The notes under the pieces were generated by a model. The model was not told where the DNA came from and did not search any database. It saw nothing but the letters and a program-made list of their open reading frames with translations. A program made the translations under genes and the position numbers. Positions 27,452 through 35,250 of a stretch of 53,766 bases of DNA are shown here, piece by piece (position 1 is the first letter of the stretch; every line of letters starts with the position of its first letter). The DNA comes from Actinomycetota bacterium (GTDB lineage: Bacteria > Actinomycetota > Actinomycetes > S36-B12 > CAIYMF01), in assembly GCA_947455705.1 (NCBI GenBank), contig CANGPO010000010.1, positions 1-53,766 on the forward strand, in the 5' to 3' direction.

Positions 27452-27839
27452 GATATCCGCGCGCGAAGACTCGCACGTCACCGTGTCCGATGCCGGCACT
27501 GCGTCACGTTTATCTCGGGTAGTGGCGCGAATCCTGACTGTGCCCATCAACCTGTACCGAACATGGATCTCGCCGATGAGCGGGCCGACATGTCGGTTCT
27601 ATCCATCGTGTTCGCAGTATGCGGTAACCGCGCTATCGGTTCACGGCGCCGGTAAGGGATCCCTGCTCGCGATAGGACGAATTTGCCGGTGCCATCCATG
27701 GACGCCGGGCGGAGTAGACGCAGTACCGCCGGTTGGACGTTGGCGCTCCGAGCCTTATGTACGTGAAGAACTACGGGTAGGCGTTGAGTCCGATGCTTCA
27801 CCCACGACCCCTGTTATGGAAGCGCGGAGTGCTGAGTGA
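27444..27839 (+). CDS. yidD: YidD membrane protein insertion efficiency factor
   Basis: The 131-residue protein contains the YidD/UPF0161 core (about 35-100): YRTWISP, CRFYPSCSQYA, GRICRCHPW and GGVDAVPP. A predicted N-terminal amphipathic helix attaches it to the membrane near YidC. The N-terminal 25 residues and C-terminal 30 residues are extensions beyond the compact family core. It overlaps rnpA upstream and yidC downstream (GTGA), so translation is coupled. Confidence 0.92.
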   Translation: MGEISAREDSHVTVSDAGTASRLSRVVARILTVPINLYRTWISPMSGPTCRFYPSCSQYAVTALSVHGAGKGSLLAIGRICRCHPWTPGGVDAVPPVGRWRSEPYVREELRVGVESDASPTTPVMEARSAE

Positions 27840-28750
27840 ACGTCAATCCCCTGTCCTGGCTCGAGGTCGCCGTCTCGTGGATTCTCGTTCAATTCCACAA
27901 TCTCATCGGGGCCCAACTCGGTATGGCGTCGGGCTGGTCGTGGATCCTGTCCATTGTTGGACTGGTGATCGTGATTCGTATTGCCCTGATCCCGCTGTTT
28001 GTGCGGCAGATCAAGAGCCAGCGCAACATGCAGATCCTGCAGCCGAAAATGAAGGAAATCCAGACCAAGTACGCAGGTGACCGCGAGCGTCAGAGCCAAG
28101 AAATGATGGCTCTGTACAAGGAAACTGGTACGAACCCACTCTCCAGCTGTATCCCGCTACTTGCACAGGCTCCGATCTTCTATGCGCTCTTCCGGGTACT
28201 TCAGGGCATCGCTATGGGTATCCCCTACGGCGTCCTTACCCAGGCTCAGGTAGATCAAGCCCATAACGCGACCATCTTCGGGGTGCCGATCTATGGCGTG
28301 TTCATGCACGCTGATGAGACTCCTAACCCGCTCAACACTCGGGTACTGACCCTCATCCTGATCATTTTGATGACGATTACGACCTTTACAACTCAGCGCC
28401 AGCTGATGGTGAAGAACATGGCGCGGGATAACCCGATGGCCCAGCAGCAGAAGATCATGTTGTACGTCTTCCCATTGTTCTTTGCTGTTACCGGTATTAA
28501 CTTCCCGGTCGGTGTCTTGGTGTACTGGCTTACGACAAACCTGTGGTCCATGGGGCAACAGTTCTACGTCATTCGAAACAATCCTCAACCGGGCACCCCT
28601 GCGTTCGATGCGTATGAGGCACGTAAGGCTGACAAGGCGCGGCGCAAGAGCGGGGAGGCACCAGCGGTGCCGGAGGTGCCCGAGATTGCTCAGGCAACAC
28701 CGCGTGAGCAACCGAAGAAGCAGTCACGGAGACAGCGTAAGAAAACCTAA
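27836..28750 (+). CDS. yidC: YidC/Oxa1 membrane protein insertase
   Basis: A 304-residue insertase with about five transmembrane helices. Hallmarks are the positively charged loop RQIKSQRNMQ, the PLSSCIPLLAQAPIF stretch and the conserved C-terminal TNLWSMGQQ. The tail (about 255-304) is strongly basic, which suits ribosome contact. It inserts membrane proteins with or without SecYEG. Start GTG 27836 overlaps the yidD stop. Confidence 0.94.
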   Translation: MNVNPLSWLEVAVSWILVQFHNLIGAQLGMASGWSWILSIVGLVIVIRIALIPLFVRQIKSQRNMQILQPKMKEIQTKYAGDRERQSQEMMALYKETGTNPLSSCIPLLAQAPIFYALFRVLQGIAMGIPYGVLTQAQVDQAHNATIFGVPIYGVFMHADETPNPLNTRVLTLILIILMTITTFTTQRQLMVKNMARDNPMAQQQKIMLYVFPLFFAVTGINFPVGVLVYWLTTNLWSMGQQFYVIRNNPQPGTPAFDAYEARKADKARRKSGEAPAVPEVPEIAQATPREQPKKQSRRQRKKT

Positions 28751-28758
28751 TCTGCACC

Positions 28759-28772
28759 GTTTCCCGTGAAAC
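28759..28772. promoter_or_regulatory. parS-like site 1 (variant centre)
   Basis: GTTTCCCGTGAAAC differs at one position from the common parS core GTTTCACGTGAAAC. It lies between yidC and jag, near parAB, where origin-proximal parS sites are expected. The same variant recurs exactly 120 bases away, which argues against chance. Confidence 0.65.
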
Positions 28773-28815
28773 ATCGGGAGGCGGTGGCTTTCACAGTCCC
28801 ACTATGTTCCGCAAC

Positions 28816-28828
28816 TTCCACCGTGGAA
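28816..28828. repeat. Split palindrome between the parS-like sites
   Basis: TTCCAC-C-GTGGAA is a perfect 6-bp inverted repeat around one base. It resembles the TTCCACGTGGAA form of parS with one inserted base, and lies between the two parS-like sites. Whether ParB uses it is unknown. Confidence 0.4.
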
Positions 28829-28854
28829 CGATGATCAACTTGGAGAACGACGAC

Positions 28855-29358
28855 ATGACTGAATCTTCCCCCGCTGAGGTTTCCCGTGAAACATCGGCCG
28901 TTGAGCGCCTAGAGCGCGAGGGTGACGTTGCTGCTGATTACCTCGAAGGCCTGCTTGATATTGCCGATCTCGATGGTGATATCGACATGGATGTCGAGGG
29001 TGAGCGCGCCCTGGTGAGCATTGTTGGCGGTGACCTTGAATCGTTGGTGGGTCCCCATGGCAAAGTTCTGGACGCCCTTCAGGAATTGACGCGGCTGGCC
29101 GTGACCAGGGAAATCGGTGAGCGCTCCCGCCTCATGCTCGATGTGGCCGGTTTCCGCGCCGACCGTCGCACGTCACTTCACGCCTTGGGCCTGGAAGCAG
29201 CTGAGCGTGCTGCATCGTCAGGTGAGCCTGTTCGCCTCGAGCCGATGACACCTTTTGAGCGCAAGATCGTGCATGATGCCGTAGCCGAGGCCGGCCAGAC
29301 CAGCGAGTCCGAGGGTGTCGAGCCACGTCGATTCGTCGTCGTCATTCCTGCCAAGTAA
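28855..29358 (+). CDS. jag: Jag/KhpB-like KH-R3H RNA-binding protein
   Basis: This 167-residue protein has an acidic N-terminal stretch, a KH-like domain (about 35-105, with VGPHGKVLDALQEL as the GXXG loop region) and an R3H domain (about 105-165, with LEPMTPFERKIVHDAV). Jag/KhpB binds RNA and affects cell elongation and division in Firmicutes. ATG 28855 follows GGAG at 9 bases; in-frame starts at 28804 and 28834 would be longer but lack support. Its codons 9-13 (VSRET) encode the second parS-like site. Confidence 0.88.
   Translation: MTESSPAEVSRETSAVERLEREGDVAADYLEGLLDIADLDGDIDMDVEGERALVSIVGGDLESLVGPHGKVLDALQELTRLAVTREIGERSRLMLDVAGFRADRRTSLHALGLEAAERAASSGEPVRLEPMTPFERKIVHDAVAEAGQTSESEGVEPRRFVVVIPAK
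28879..28892. promoter_or_regulatory. parS-like site 2, inside jag
   Basis: The same GTTTCCCGTGAAAC as site 1, located in the jag coding sequence where it encodes Val-Ser-Arg-Glu-Thr. The VSRET reading is a familiar sign of parS embedded in actinobacterial genes here. Confidence 0.65.
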
Positions 29359-29386
29359 TGCACATGCTGCTCGCGGTGGTGAGCTG

Positions 29387-30043
29387 ATGACCGCCGATGA
29401 TCTGGCCGTTCGAGCGGCCCTGCTCGGTCGTTACCCGGATGCCGCCGCGGGGCTCGATGAGTTTGTGGGGATTCTGGGCACCGATGGACTCACCCGTGGC
29501 TTAATTGGTCCGCGAGAGGTCGATCGGCTGTGGAGTCGCCATGTGGCCAATAGCGCCGTTGTTGAGGAACTTGTTCCAGTTGACTGCTCATTGGCTGACG
29601 TGGGCTCTGGTGCTGGACTCCCTGGGTTACCAATTGCCCTAGTTCGTCCGGATATTTCAGTAGTGTTGATCGAACCGCTCCTTCGTCGCTCGACCTTTCT
29701 CACCGAAGTGGTGGAGCGGCTTGGTCTAGCGGATCGGGTGAGCGTGGTTCGTGGGCGTGCAGAGGAGGTCAAGGTGGTCACCGATGTTGTGACGGCACGT
29801 GCTGTTGCCCCCATGGGGCGTCTGGCCGCGTGGACTCTCCCGCTGGTGACCCTTGGCGGAACGGTACTTGCGCTCAAAGGCGATAACGCTGCGGCCGAGT
29901 TAGCCGAGGCATCTGATGAGCTCGAACGGCTCGGTGGTGGCGCAGCGGAGATCATTATGGTGGGTAGTGAGATTGTGGATCCGCCGACCACAGTCGTGCG
30001 AATTGTGAAGATGAAATCACCGAGACGGGCTGGTCGACGCTGA
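29387..30043 (+). CDS. rsmG: 16S rRNA (guanine-N7) methyltransferase RsmG
   Basis: A 218-residue SAM-dependent methyltransferase with the GidB/RsmG signatures RLWSRHVANSAVV, SAM-binding LADVGSGAGLPGLP, SVVRGRAEEV and TARAVAPMGRLAAW. It methylates G527 (E. coli numbering) of 16S rRNA; loss is linked to low-level streptomycin resistance elsewhere. ATG 29387 gives the family start; the frame extends upstream into jag. The stop overlaps the next small ORF as TGATG. Confidence 0.93.
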   Translation: MTADDLAVRAALLGRYPDAAAGLDEFVGILGTDGLTRGLIGPREVDRLWSRHVANSAVVEELVPVDCSLADVGSGAGLPGLPIALVRPDISVVLIEPLLRRSTFLTEVVERLGLADRVSVVRGRAEEVKVVTDVVTARAVAPMGRLAAWTLPLVTLGGTVLALKGDNAAAELAEASDELERLGGGAAEIIMVGSEIVDPPTTVVRIVKMKSPRRAGRR

Positions 30044-30192
30044 TGAGTGCACAGATCACTGTCGCGCTGGGTCTTGGGTGGCCCGGCACGGGTAACGATG
30101 ATGTGGTCGGTCTTGGCTGGCCACATGACGTAGAGGCCACGGCGTCCGCTCAGGTGGCCACGAGCGCACCGGCGCAACAGGAGTCTGTATGA
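30043..30192 (+). CDS. Unrecognised 49-residue protein, coupled to rsmG and parA
   Basis: An intact ATG-to-TGA frame fills the rsmG-parA gap exactly: its ATG overlaps the rsmG stop (TGATG) and its TGA overlaps the parA ATG (ATGA). The product contains two GLGWP units (about residues 9-14 and 23-27) joined by an Asp/Asn-rich link, then an Ala/Gln/Thr-rich tail. No signal peptide, membrane helix or cysteine is seen. I do not know a family for it. Both junction types are the usual marks of translational coupling, which makes a spacer by chance less likely. The alternative is a leader that only keeps ribosomes moving into parA. Too short for default gene finders. Confidence 0.55.
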   Translation: MSAQITVALGLGWPGTGNDDVVGLGWPHDVEATASAQVATSAPAQQESV

Positions 30193-31076
30193 GCTTCGAC
30201 GACACTCCATTGGCTCGGGCGGCCGAGGCTGCTGTTCAAGTTCAGCAGCGTCGAGTCGGTTCGCTGCCGGCGCCGGCGCGTACCCGCATCATGACGATCG
30301 CTAACCAAAAAGGTGGCGTAGGTAAGACGACGACGACCGTCAATATTGCGGCAGCCCTTGCGCTACAAGGACTTTCGGTTCTCGTCATCGACCTGGACCC
30401 GCAAGGAAACGCGTCAACCGCCCTCTCGGTTGAGCATCATGCGAACGTCCCGTCAATTTACGATGTGCTCATAGACGGCCGTCCGATGTCCGAGGTTGCA
30501 GTCCCGGTACCTGAATTCGAAGGTCTCTGGTGTGCACCAGCGACGTTGGATTTGGCCGGTGCTGAGATTGAGTTGGTGTCGGTTGTCGCGCGTGAGTATC
30601 GCCTTCGCAAGGCGGTATCGGCCTACTTGGCCGAGCATGAAGCCAAGCATGGGCGCCTGGACTTCGTTTTGATCGACTGTCCGCCAAGCTTGGGTCTGCT
30701 GACGTTGAACGCTCTGGTATGTGCCGAAGAGGTGTTCATCCCGATCCAATGCGAGTACTACGCACTTGAAGGGCTTGGACAGCTCATGCGTACGGTCAAT
30801 CTGGTGGCGGAGGACCTTAATCCGACACTTAAATTGTCGACAATTCTGCTGACCATGTTTGATGCTCGCACCCGATTAGCTGCACAGGTGGCAGATGAGG
30901 TGCGCAGTCACTTCGGTGACCGGGTACTCCCCACGGCTATTCCCAGATCCGTCCGGGTGTCTGAAGCCCCGTCGTACGGCCAAACCGTCATCGCCTACGA
31001 TCCTGGTTCATCTGGCGCCCTGTCCTACCTTGAAGCGGCGCGCGAATTAGCCCGACAGACACCCAGTGCGGTTTGA
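30189..31076 (+). CDS. parA: ParA (Soj) chromosome partition ATPase
   Basis: The 295-residue ParA has a short N-terminal tail (DTPLARAAEAAV), the deviant Walker A KGGVGKTTT (about 41-49), DLDPQGNAST, and DCPPSLGLLTLNAL. It binds DNA nonspecifically as an ATP dimer and moves ParB-parS complexes. ATG 30189 overlaps the upstream 49-residue ORF. ParA and ParB are separated by 56 bases. Confidence 0.95.
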   Translation: MSFDDTPLARAAEAAVQVQQRRVGSLPAPARTRIMTIANQKGGVGKTTTTVNIAAALALQGLSVLVIDLDPQGNASTALSVEHHANVPSIYDVLIDGRPMSEVAVPVPEFEGLWCAPATLDLAGAEIELVSVVAREYRLRKAVSAYLAEHEAKHGRLDFVLIDCPPSLGLLTLNALVCAEEVFIPIQCEYYALEGLGQLMRTVNLVAEDLNPTLKLSTILLTMFDARTRLAAQVADEVRSHFGDRVLPTAIPRSVRVSEAPSYGQTVIAYDPGSSGALSYLEAARELARQTPSAV

Positions 31077-31132
31077 TCGGTCAGCACGAATCCACAGTAG
31101 GTAAGTAACTTTTTGACGTGAAAGAGGTAGGC

Positions 31133-32140
31133 GTGAATCAGCGACGAGGACTCGGACGTGGCCTGGGCGCGCTTATCCCAGGTGCGCCGAGCAATGATGA
31201 CGTCAGCAACGGTTCTGCCGAGGTTGAGGATCCGCGCGTTGAAGTGACGATGCCAACGATGCCGATGGGAACATCCCATCGAGCTGTGGACGCCTTCATG
31301 TCACCCGAGCTCGCCGAGGTGGATGGGGTTCGCTACGCCGAACTTGAGATCGACAACATTCGCCCCAATAGCCGTCAGCCGCGCACCGTTTTCGACGAAG
31401 AAGCGCTCGCTGAACTGGTTTTTTCGATCCGTGAAATCGGACTCCTGCAACCGATCGTCGTGCGGCCGAGCACCGATGACGATGGTGGCCCCGAATATGA
31501 ACTTGTCGCCGGTGAACGTCGCTGGCGAGCATCTCGCGCCGCTGGCCTTACTGCGATCCCCGCGATCATTCGCGATACGGCCGATGACGTCATGCTGCGC
31601 GATGCCCTGCTGGAGAACTTGCACCGGTCGCAACTCAACGCCCTCGAAGAAGCGGCGGCATATCAGCAGCTGTTGGATGATTTCGGATGCAGCCAAGAAG
31701 AATTGGCCACCCGCATCGGACGTAGTCGCCCGCAGGTCACCAACACGATCCGGCTTCTGCGTCTGCCCCCTGCCGTCGCGCGCCGGGTCGCCGCTGGAGT
31801 GCTTTCGGCTGGTCACGCCAGAGCGCTACTCGGCCTTGACGATAGTGACGCGATGGAACGCCTAGCCACGCGCATTGTTGCTGAAGGTTTGTCAGTGCGC
31901 GCAGTTGAAGAAATAGTTGCCGTTGGTGACGGCGATGGGCGTGCGCGCACTCGCGTTGCTCGCCCGCGTCAACCGATTGCACCTGGACTTTCTGATTTGG
32001 CCGAGCGACTCAGCGACAAACTTGAAACCCGCGTGCGCGTTGAGGCTGGTAAGAATAAGGGCAAAATCAGCATCGAGTTTGCGACTCTAGACGACTTGGA
32101 AAGGATTGTTGCCGTACTCGACGGCAACAGCAATCGATAG
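31133..32140 (+). CDS. parB: ParB (Spo0J) chromosome partition protein
   Basis: The 335-residue ParB shows the N-terminal ParA-stimulating motif RRGLGRGLGALIPG, the CTPase/arginine patch GERRWRASRAAG, the LLENLHRSQLNALEEA helix, a helix-turn-helix (LATRIGRSRPQVTNTIRLL) and a C-terminal dimerisation domain with KGKISIEF. It loads at parS and slides as a CTP clamp. GTG 31133 is preferred, with AAAGAGG about 5 bases upstream; the GTG at 31118 has no good ribosome site. Confidence 0.94.
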   Translation: MNQRRGLGRGLGALIPGAPSNDDVSNGSAEVEDPRVEVTMPTMPMGTSHRAVDAFMSPELAEVDGVRYAELEIDNIRPNSRQPRTVFDEEALAELVFSIREIGLLQPIVVRPSTDDDGGPEYELVAGERRWRASRAAGLTAIPAIIRDTADDVMLRDALLENLHRSQLNALEEAAAYQQLLDDFGCSQEELATRIGRSRPQVTNTIRLLRLPPAVARRVAAGVLSAGHARALLGLDDSDAMERLATRIVAEGLSVRAVEEIVAVGDGDGRARTRVARPRQPIAPGLSDLAERLSDKLETRVRVEAGKNKGKISIEFATLDDLERIVAVLDGNSNR

Positions 32141-32185
32141 ATCCCAGTATCGCTACGCCCGAAACCCCTTTATTTACAGACACTT

Positions 32186-33133
32186 TCAGCCGCGTTGAAT
32201 TGCCTGCTTGATCAAAGTTTCGACGATGTCACCCATGTGCAAACCCGCGGCATGAACAGCCTGCGGGTACGTTGATGTTTCGGTCATCCCCGGTGCGACG
32301 TTGGCTTCAAGGAACCACACTCGGCCTTGGCTGTCGGCAATCAGATCACTGCGTGACCAGTCACGAAGACCCAACGCGTGATGAATGGTGACTGCAGTGC
32401 GTTCACATGCCGCGAGTGTTTCGGCCGGAAGATGGGCAGGGACGGCAAACTCAGTGGACCCAGCGGTGTAACGAGCGTGATAGTCGTAAATGCCACCGTC
32501 AGCGCGGATCTCGACCACGGGAAGGGCCTGTGCACCGTCACCGGTGTCGAGCACGCTGACTGCCACCTCGGTTCCTTCGATAAATGACTGAACAATTGCG
32601 TTGTCTCCGTACGCGAATGCGCTCACCATGGCGGCTGGTAACTCACCTTCGTCGCGTACAACACTGACGCCAAGTGAACTGCCACCTTGTGATGGCTTGA
32701 CGATCAGGGGAAGTCCGATGTGGGCCACGGCCGCGGCTAAAACCTCGCGGGCACCTTGTTCGCGAACCGTGGAGTGTGCCAGCACAATGAACTCCGGAAC
32801 AGCGACACCGGCCTCATGCACATGACGATTCGCCGTTGGCTTATCAAATGCCAGGGAGCAACCATCTGCCGTTGAGCCCACATACGGCAGGTTGAGGCCA
32901 CTAATCAATCGGTGCAATGCGCCATCTTCTCCAACTGCACCATGTACCAGCGGTATCACGCACGATGGCCCCCGATCGCGCAGGTGAGCGGCCAGATTCT
33001 CGTCGACGTCCACCACATCCACCTCGACGTCCCGGCGACGAAGTGCTTCGGCTACTCGTCGACCGGAGCGCAGTGAGACGTCGCGTTCGGGTGAAAGTCC
33101 ACCGGACAGAATGATGATGGGCCCTGTGTGCAT
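32186..33133 (-). CDS. D-alanine--D-alanine ligase-family ATP-grasp enzyme
   Basis: The 315-residue protein follows the Ddl pattern: GGLSPERDVSLRSG, HGAVGEDG, PYVGS, KPSQGGSSLGVS and the C-terminal FLEANVAPGMTETS, where Asn and Glu bind magnesium. Ddl joins two D-alanines for peptidoglycan precursors. The usual VNTLPG reads ANVAPG and the acidic residue before it is in RSDL, so substrate preference may differ slightly. A gene of this type commonly follows parB in some actinobacteria. It is convergent with parB and 12 bases downstream of the aminotransferase gene. Confidence 0.85.
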   Translation of the reverse strand: MHTGPIIILSGGLSPERDVSLRSGRRVAEALRRRDVEVDVVDVDENLAAHLRDRGPSCVIPLVHGAVGEDGALHRLISGLNLPYVGSTADGCSLAFDKPTANRHVHEAGVAVPEFIVLAHSTVREQGAREVLAAAVAHIGLPLIVKPSQGGSSLGVSVVRDEGELPAAMVSAFAYGDNAIVQSFIEGTEVAVSVLDTGDGAQALPVVEIRADGGIYDYHARYTAGSTEFAVPAHLPAETLAACERTAVTIHHALGLRDWSRSDLIADSQGRVWFLEANVAPGMTETSTYPQAVHAAGLHMGDIVETLIKQAIQRG

Positions 33134-33145
33134 GGGGTTCAGCTC

Positions 33146-34474
33146 CTAGGCCATGTCCGAGGTTGGTGCGATGGGTGGACGATGCGATGAAAGGGCGTCC
33201 GTGGTTCCGAACAACTCAGCCATGTCAGCTTCTGCGCTCACCACCTGCCCGAGCCGTCGCACACCCTCGACGATGCGGTCAGGTTCGGGATAGCAGTACG
33301 ACAAGCGCAATGAGTGTGCACCTTGGCCATCGGCAAAGAACCCGGTGCCTGGCACGTAGGCAACACGCGCGGCTACCGCGCGGGGCAGCATTGCGGTGGC
33401 ATCCACTCCGGGCGGTAGATCGATCCACGAGTAGAAACCACCCGTCGGGACGGTCCAGGTCGTGCCGGCGGGCATGTACATGGCGAGTGATTCGATCAGA
33501 GCGTCTCGCCTTTCGCGGTAAAGCTCGCGGAACACCTTGACCTGATCTAGCCAGGGAGACGTCGACAGATACTCAGTGATGATCATTTGAGTCAAATTGC
33601 TCGGGCACAGCATGGCCGTCTCGTTGGCAAGCACCAACTTTTCTCGCACGCCATGGGGGGCCACGGCCCAGCCCACTCGAAGTCCGGCTGCGATCGTCTT
33701 AGAAAACGTCCCAAGGTAGATCACCGCCTCAGAGTCGTCAGCACGAATTGCTCGTGGCACAGTGCCATCAAAACTGAGTAACCCGTAAGGATCGTCTTCA
33801 AGTAGAAGCACGTTCTCGGACGTGACAACCTCGAGAATTTCGCGGCGTCGTTGCGGTGGTTGGGTGACCCCGCCGGGATTTTGAAACGAGGGAATCGAGT
33901 AGACAAGCTTGACTCGTTTACCCTGCGCGCGAACTCGCGTGATTGTGTCACGCAAGGCATGTGGCTCAAGGCCATGCTCATCCATGGGCACATGGATGAC
34001 CTCACATTGGTACGACGAGAAGACGCTCAGTGCGGTGATGTACGTCGGTGCCTCCACCAGAACGACATCACCCGGATCGCAGAAAACTCGTACCACCAGA
34101 TCAAGGGCCATTTGTGAGCCAGCTGTGACGATGATGTCGTCTGGATGGGATTCGACCCCGACAGGTGCCAGCACCTCGAGGATTTGCTCTCGTAGCGCGG
34201 GGTCACCCTGGCCGGAGCCGTACTGGAGCGCGACGTTCCCACGTTCGCGGATCAACCGCGCCGTGGTTTCTGCAATCGCGTCCATAGGGAGAGCGGAGAC
34301 GAAGGGCATTCCGCCTGCGAGTGAAACAACCTCAGGCCGTGAGGCGACGGCAAAGAGTGCTCGCACGGCTGAAGACGACAACCCGCGAGTTCGCTGGGCG
34401 TACTGCTCGAGCCACGGATCGAGACGGGTCGTGGCGGACAGCCCGGCCATGTCGTACCGCTTATCTGAGCTCAT
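33146..34474 (-). CDS. PLP-dependent class I/II aminotransferase
   Basis: The 442-residue enzyme has the fold type I aminotransferase motifs: YGSGQGDPALREQI, TAGSQMALDLV, EAPTYITAL, SIPSFQNPGG, DDPYGLLSFDG and the PLP lysine in YLGTFSKTIAAGLRVGW. It resembles 2-aminoadipate/MocR-type aminotransferases without the GntR DNA-binding domain. Substrate is not deducible. It is upstream of and adjacent to the Ddl-family gene, and divergent from the GNAT gene. Confidence 0.88.
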   Translation of the reverse strand: MSSDKRYDMAGLSATTRLDPWLEQYAQRTRGLSSSAVRALFAVASRPEVVSLAGGMPFVSALPMDAIAETTARLIRERGNVALQYGSGQGDPALREQILEVLAPVGVESHPDDIIVTAGSQMALDLVVRVFCDPGDVVLVEAPTYITALSVFSSYQCEVIHVPMDEHGLEPHALRDTITRVRAQGKRVKLVYSIPSFQNPGGVTQPPQRRREILEVVTSENVLLLEDDPYGLLSFDGTVPRAIRADDSEAVIYLGTFSKTIAAGLRVGWAVAPHGVREKLVLANETAMLCPSNLTQMIITEYLSTSPWLDQVKVFRELYRERRDALIESLAMYMPAGTTWTVPTGGFYSWIDLPPGVDATAMLPRAVAARVAYVPGTGFFADGQGAHSLRLSYCYPEPDRIVEGVRRLGQVVSAEADMAELFGTTDALSSHRPPIAPTSDMA

Positions 34475-34623
34475 AGGTCACCGCCAACCTCGTCGAGGAC
34501 GTCTTGGTTTCTGTCGTCACTGATGTACGTCGGCGGCCCTGACGAAGTACCGTGTAAACGTATCTAAGGATGCCCTATTGACGATGGGAGCCACGATGAG
34601 GGTCGTACGAACGACAATCGCTC

Positions 34624-35250
34624 ATGGCTAGTTCCGCCCATGTTCGAGCGCTTACGCGCGACAACGTCGAACATCTTGCGCTCAACTGTCGTTCTTGCAC
34701 GCGATGGGAATTGGATGCCGTACACAGCGCCCGGGCGTCGCGTGCTGGGGCCGGAGCCGCAGCTAAGGCGCAATGGTTATCCACCACCCTGCTGGAGTGG
34801 GGTTCATGTGGGCAGGTGAGTTATGTCGATGATCAGCCCGTCGGCTACATCACATACGCGCCACCAGCATTCTTACCTGGCCTAGCGGCTTTTGCGACGT
34901 CGCCCGTGGCCCCTGACGCGGTAGGTCTAGCCACCGTATACATCGACCCGATGTATCGAGGTCGCGGTTATGGACGGGTCTTGGTGCGCGCAGCGGCCGC
35001 GGATCTGGTGCGTCGAGGTGTGAGAGCGATGGAGGTCATCGCGACGGAACAGTCCACGTCATGTTTGGTTCCGGCAGAATTCGTACGCGCCGTTGGGTTC
35101 ACTACCGTTCGATCGCATCCCATGACTCCGAGACTTCGTTTGGATCTGAAATCAACGGTGAGTTGGCGCGAGGATGTTGAGGCGGCACTTGATCGCATTC
35201 GTAAACGCGCTCCCGCACTGGGAACGGTTCCACGCAACGACCTGAACTAA
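34624..35250 (+). CDS. GNAT-family N-acetyltransferase
   Basis: A 208-residue protein with an N-terminal NCRSCTRWELD motif and a GNAT domain whose acetyl-CoA loop is RGRGYGRVLV (about 117-126), preceded by ATVYIDPMY. This Cys-containing form is often found near parB in actinobacteria. The substrate is unknown. Its TAA (35248-35250) overlaps the stop of the convergent CwlM-like gene. ATG 34624 gives a plausible short lead before the motif. Confidence 0.85.
   Translation: MASSAHVRALTRDNVEHLALNCRSCTRWELDAVHSARASRAGAGAAAKAQWLSTTLLEWGSCGQVSYVDDQPVGYITYAPPAFLPGLAAFATSPVAPDAVGLATVYIDPMYRGRGYGRVLVRAAAADLVRRGVRAMEVIATEQSTSCLVPAEFVRAVGFTTVRSHPMTPRLRLDLKSTVSWREDVEAALDRIRKRAPALGTVPRNDLN

Noticed and set aside
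31112-31123. TTTGACGTGAAA between parA and parB as a third parS
   Set aside because: The 12-base core has one mismatch but both flanking bases are wrong, so the match is weaker than the two sites near jag.
35247-35250. Overlapping stop codons of GNAT and CwlM-like genes as a possible shared terminator
   Set aside because: The 4-base convergent overlap is real, but no hairpin or U tract is present.
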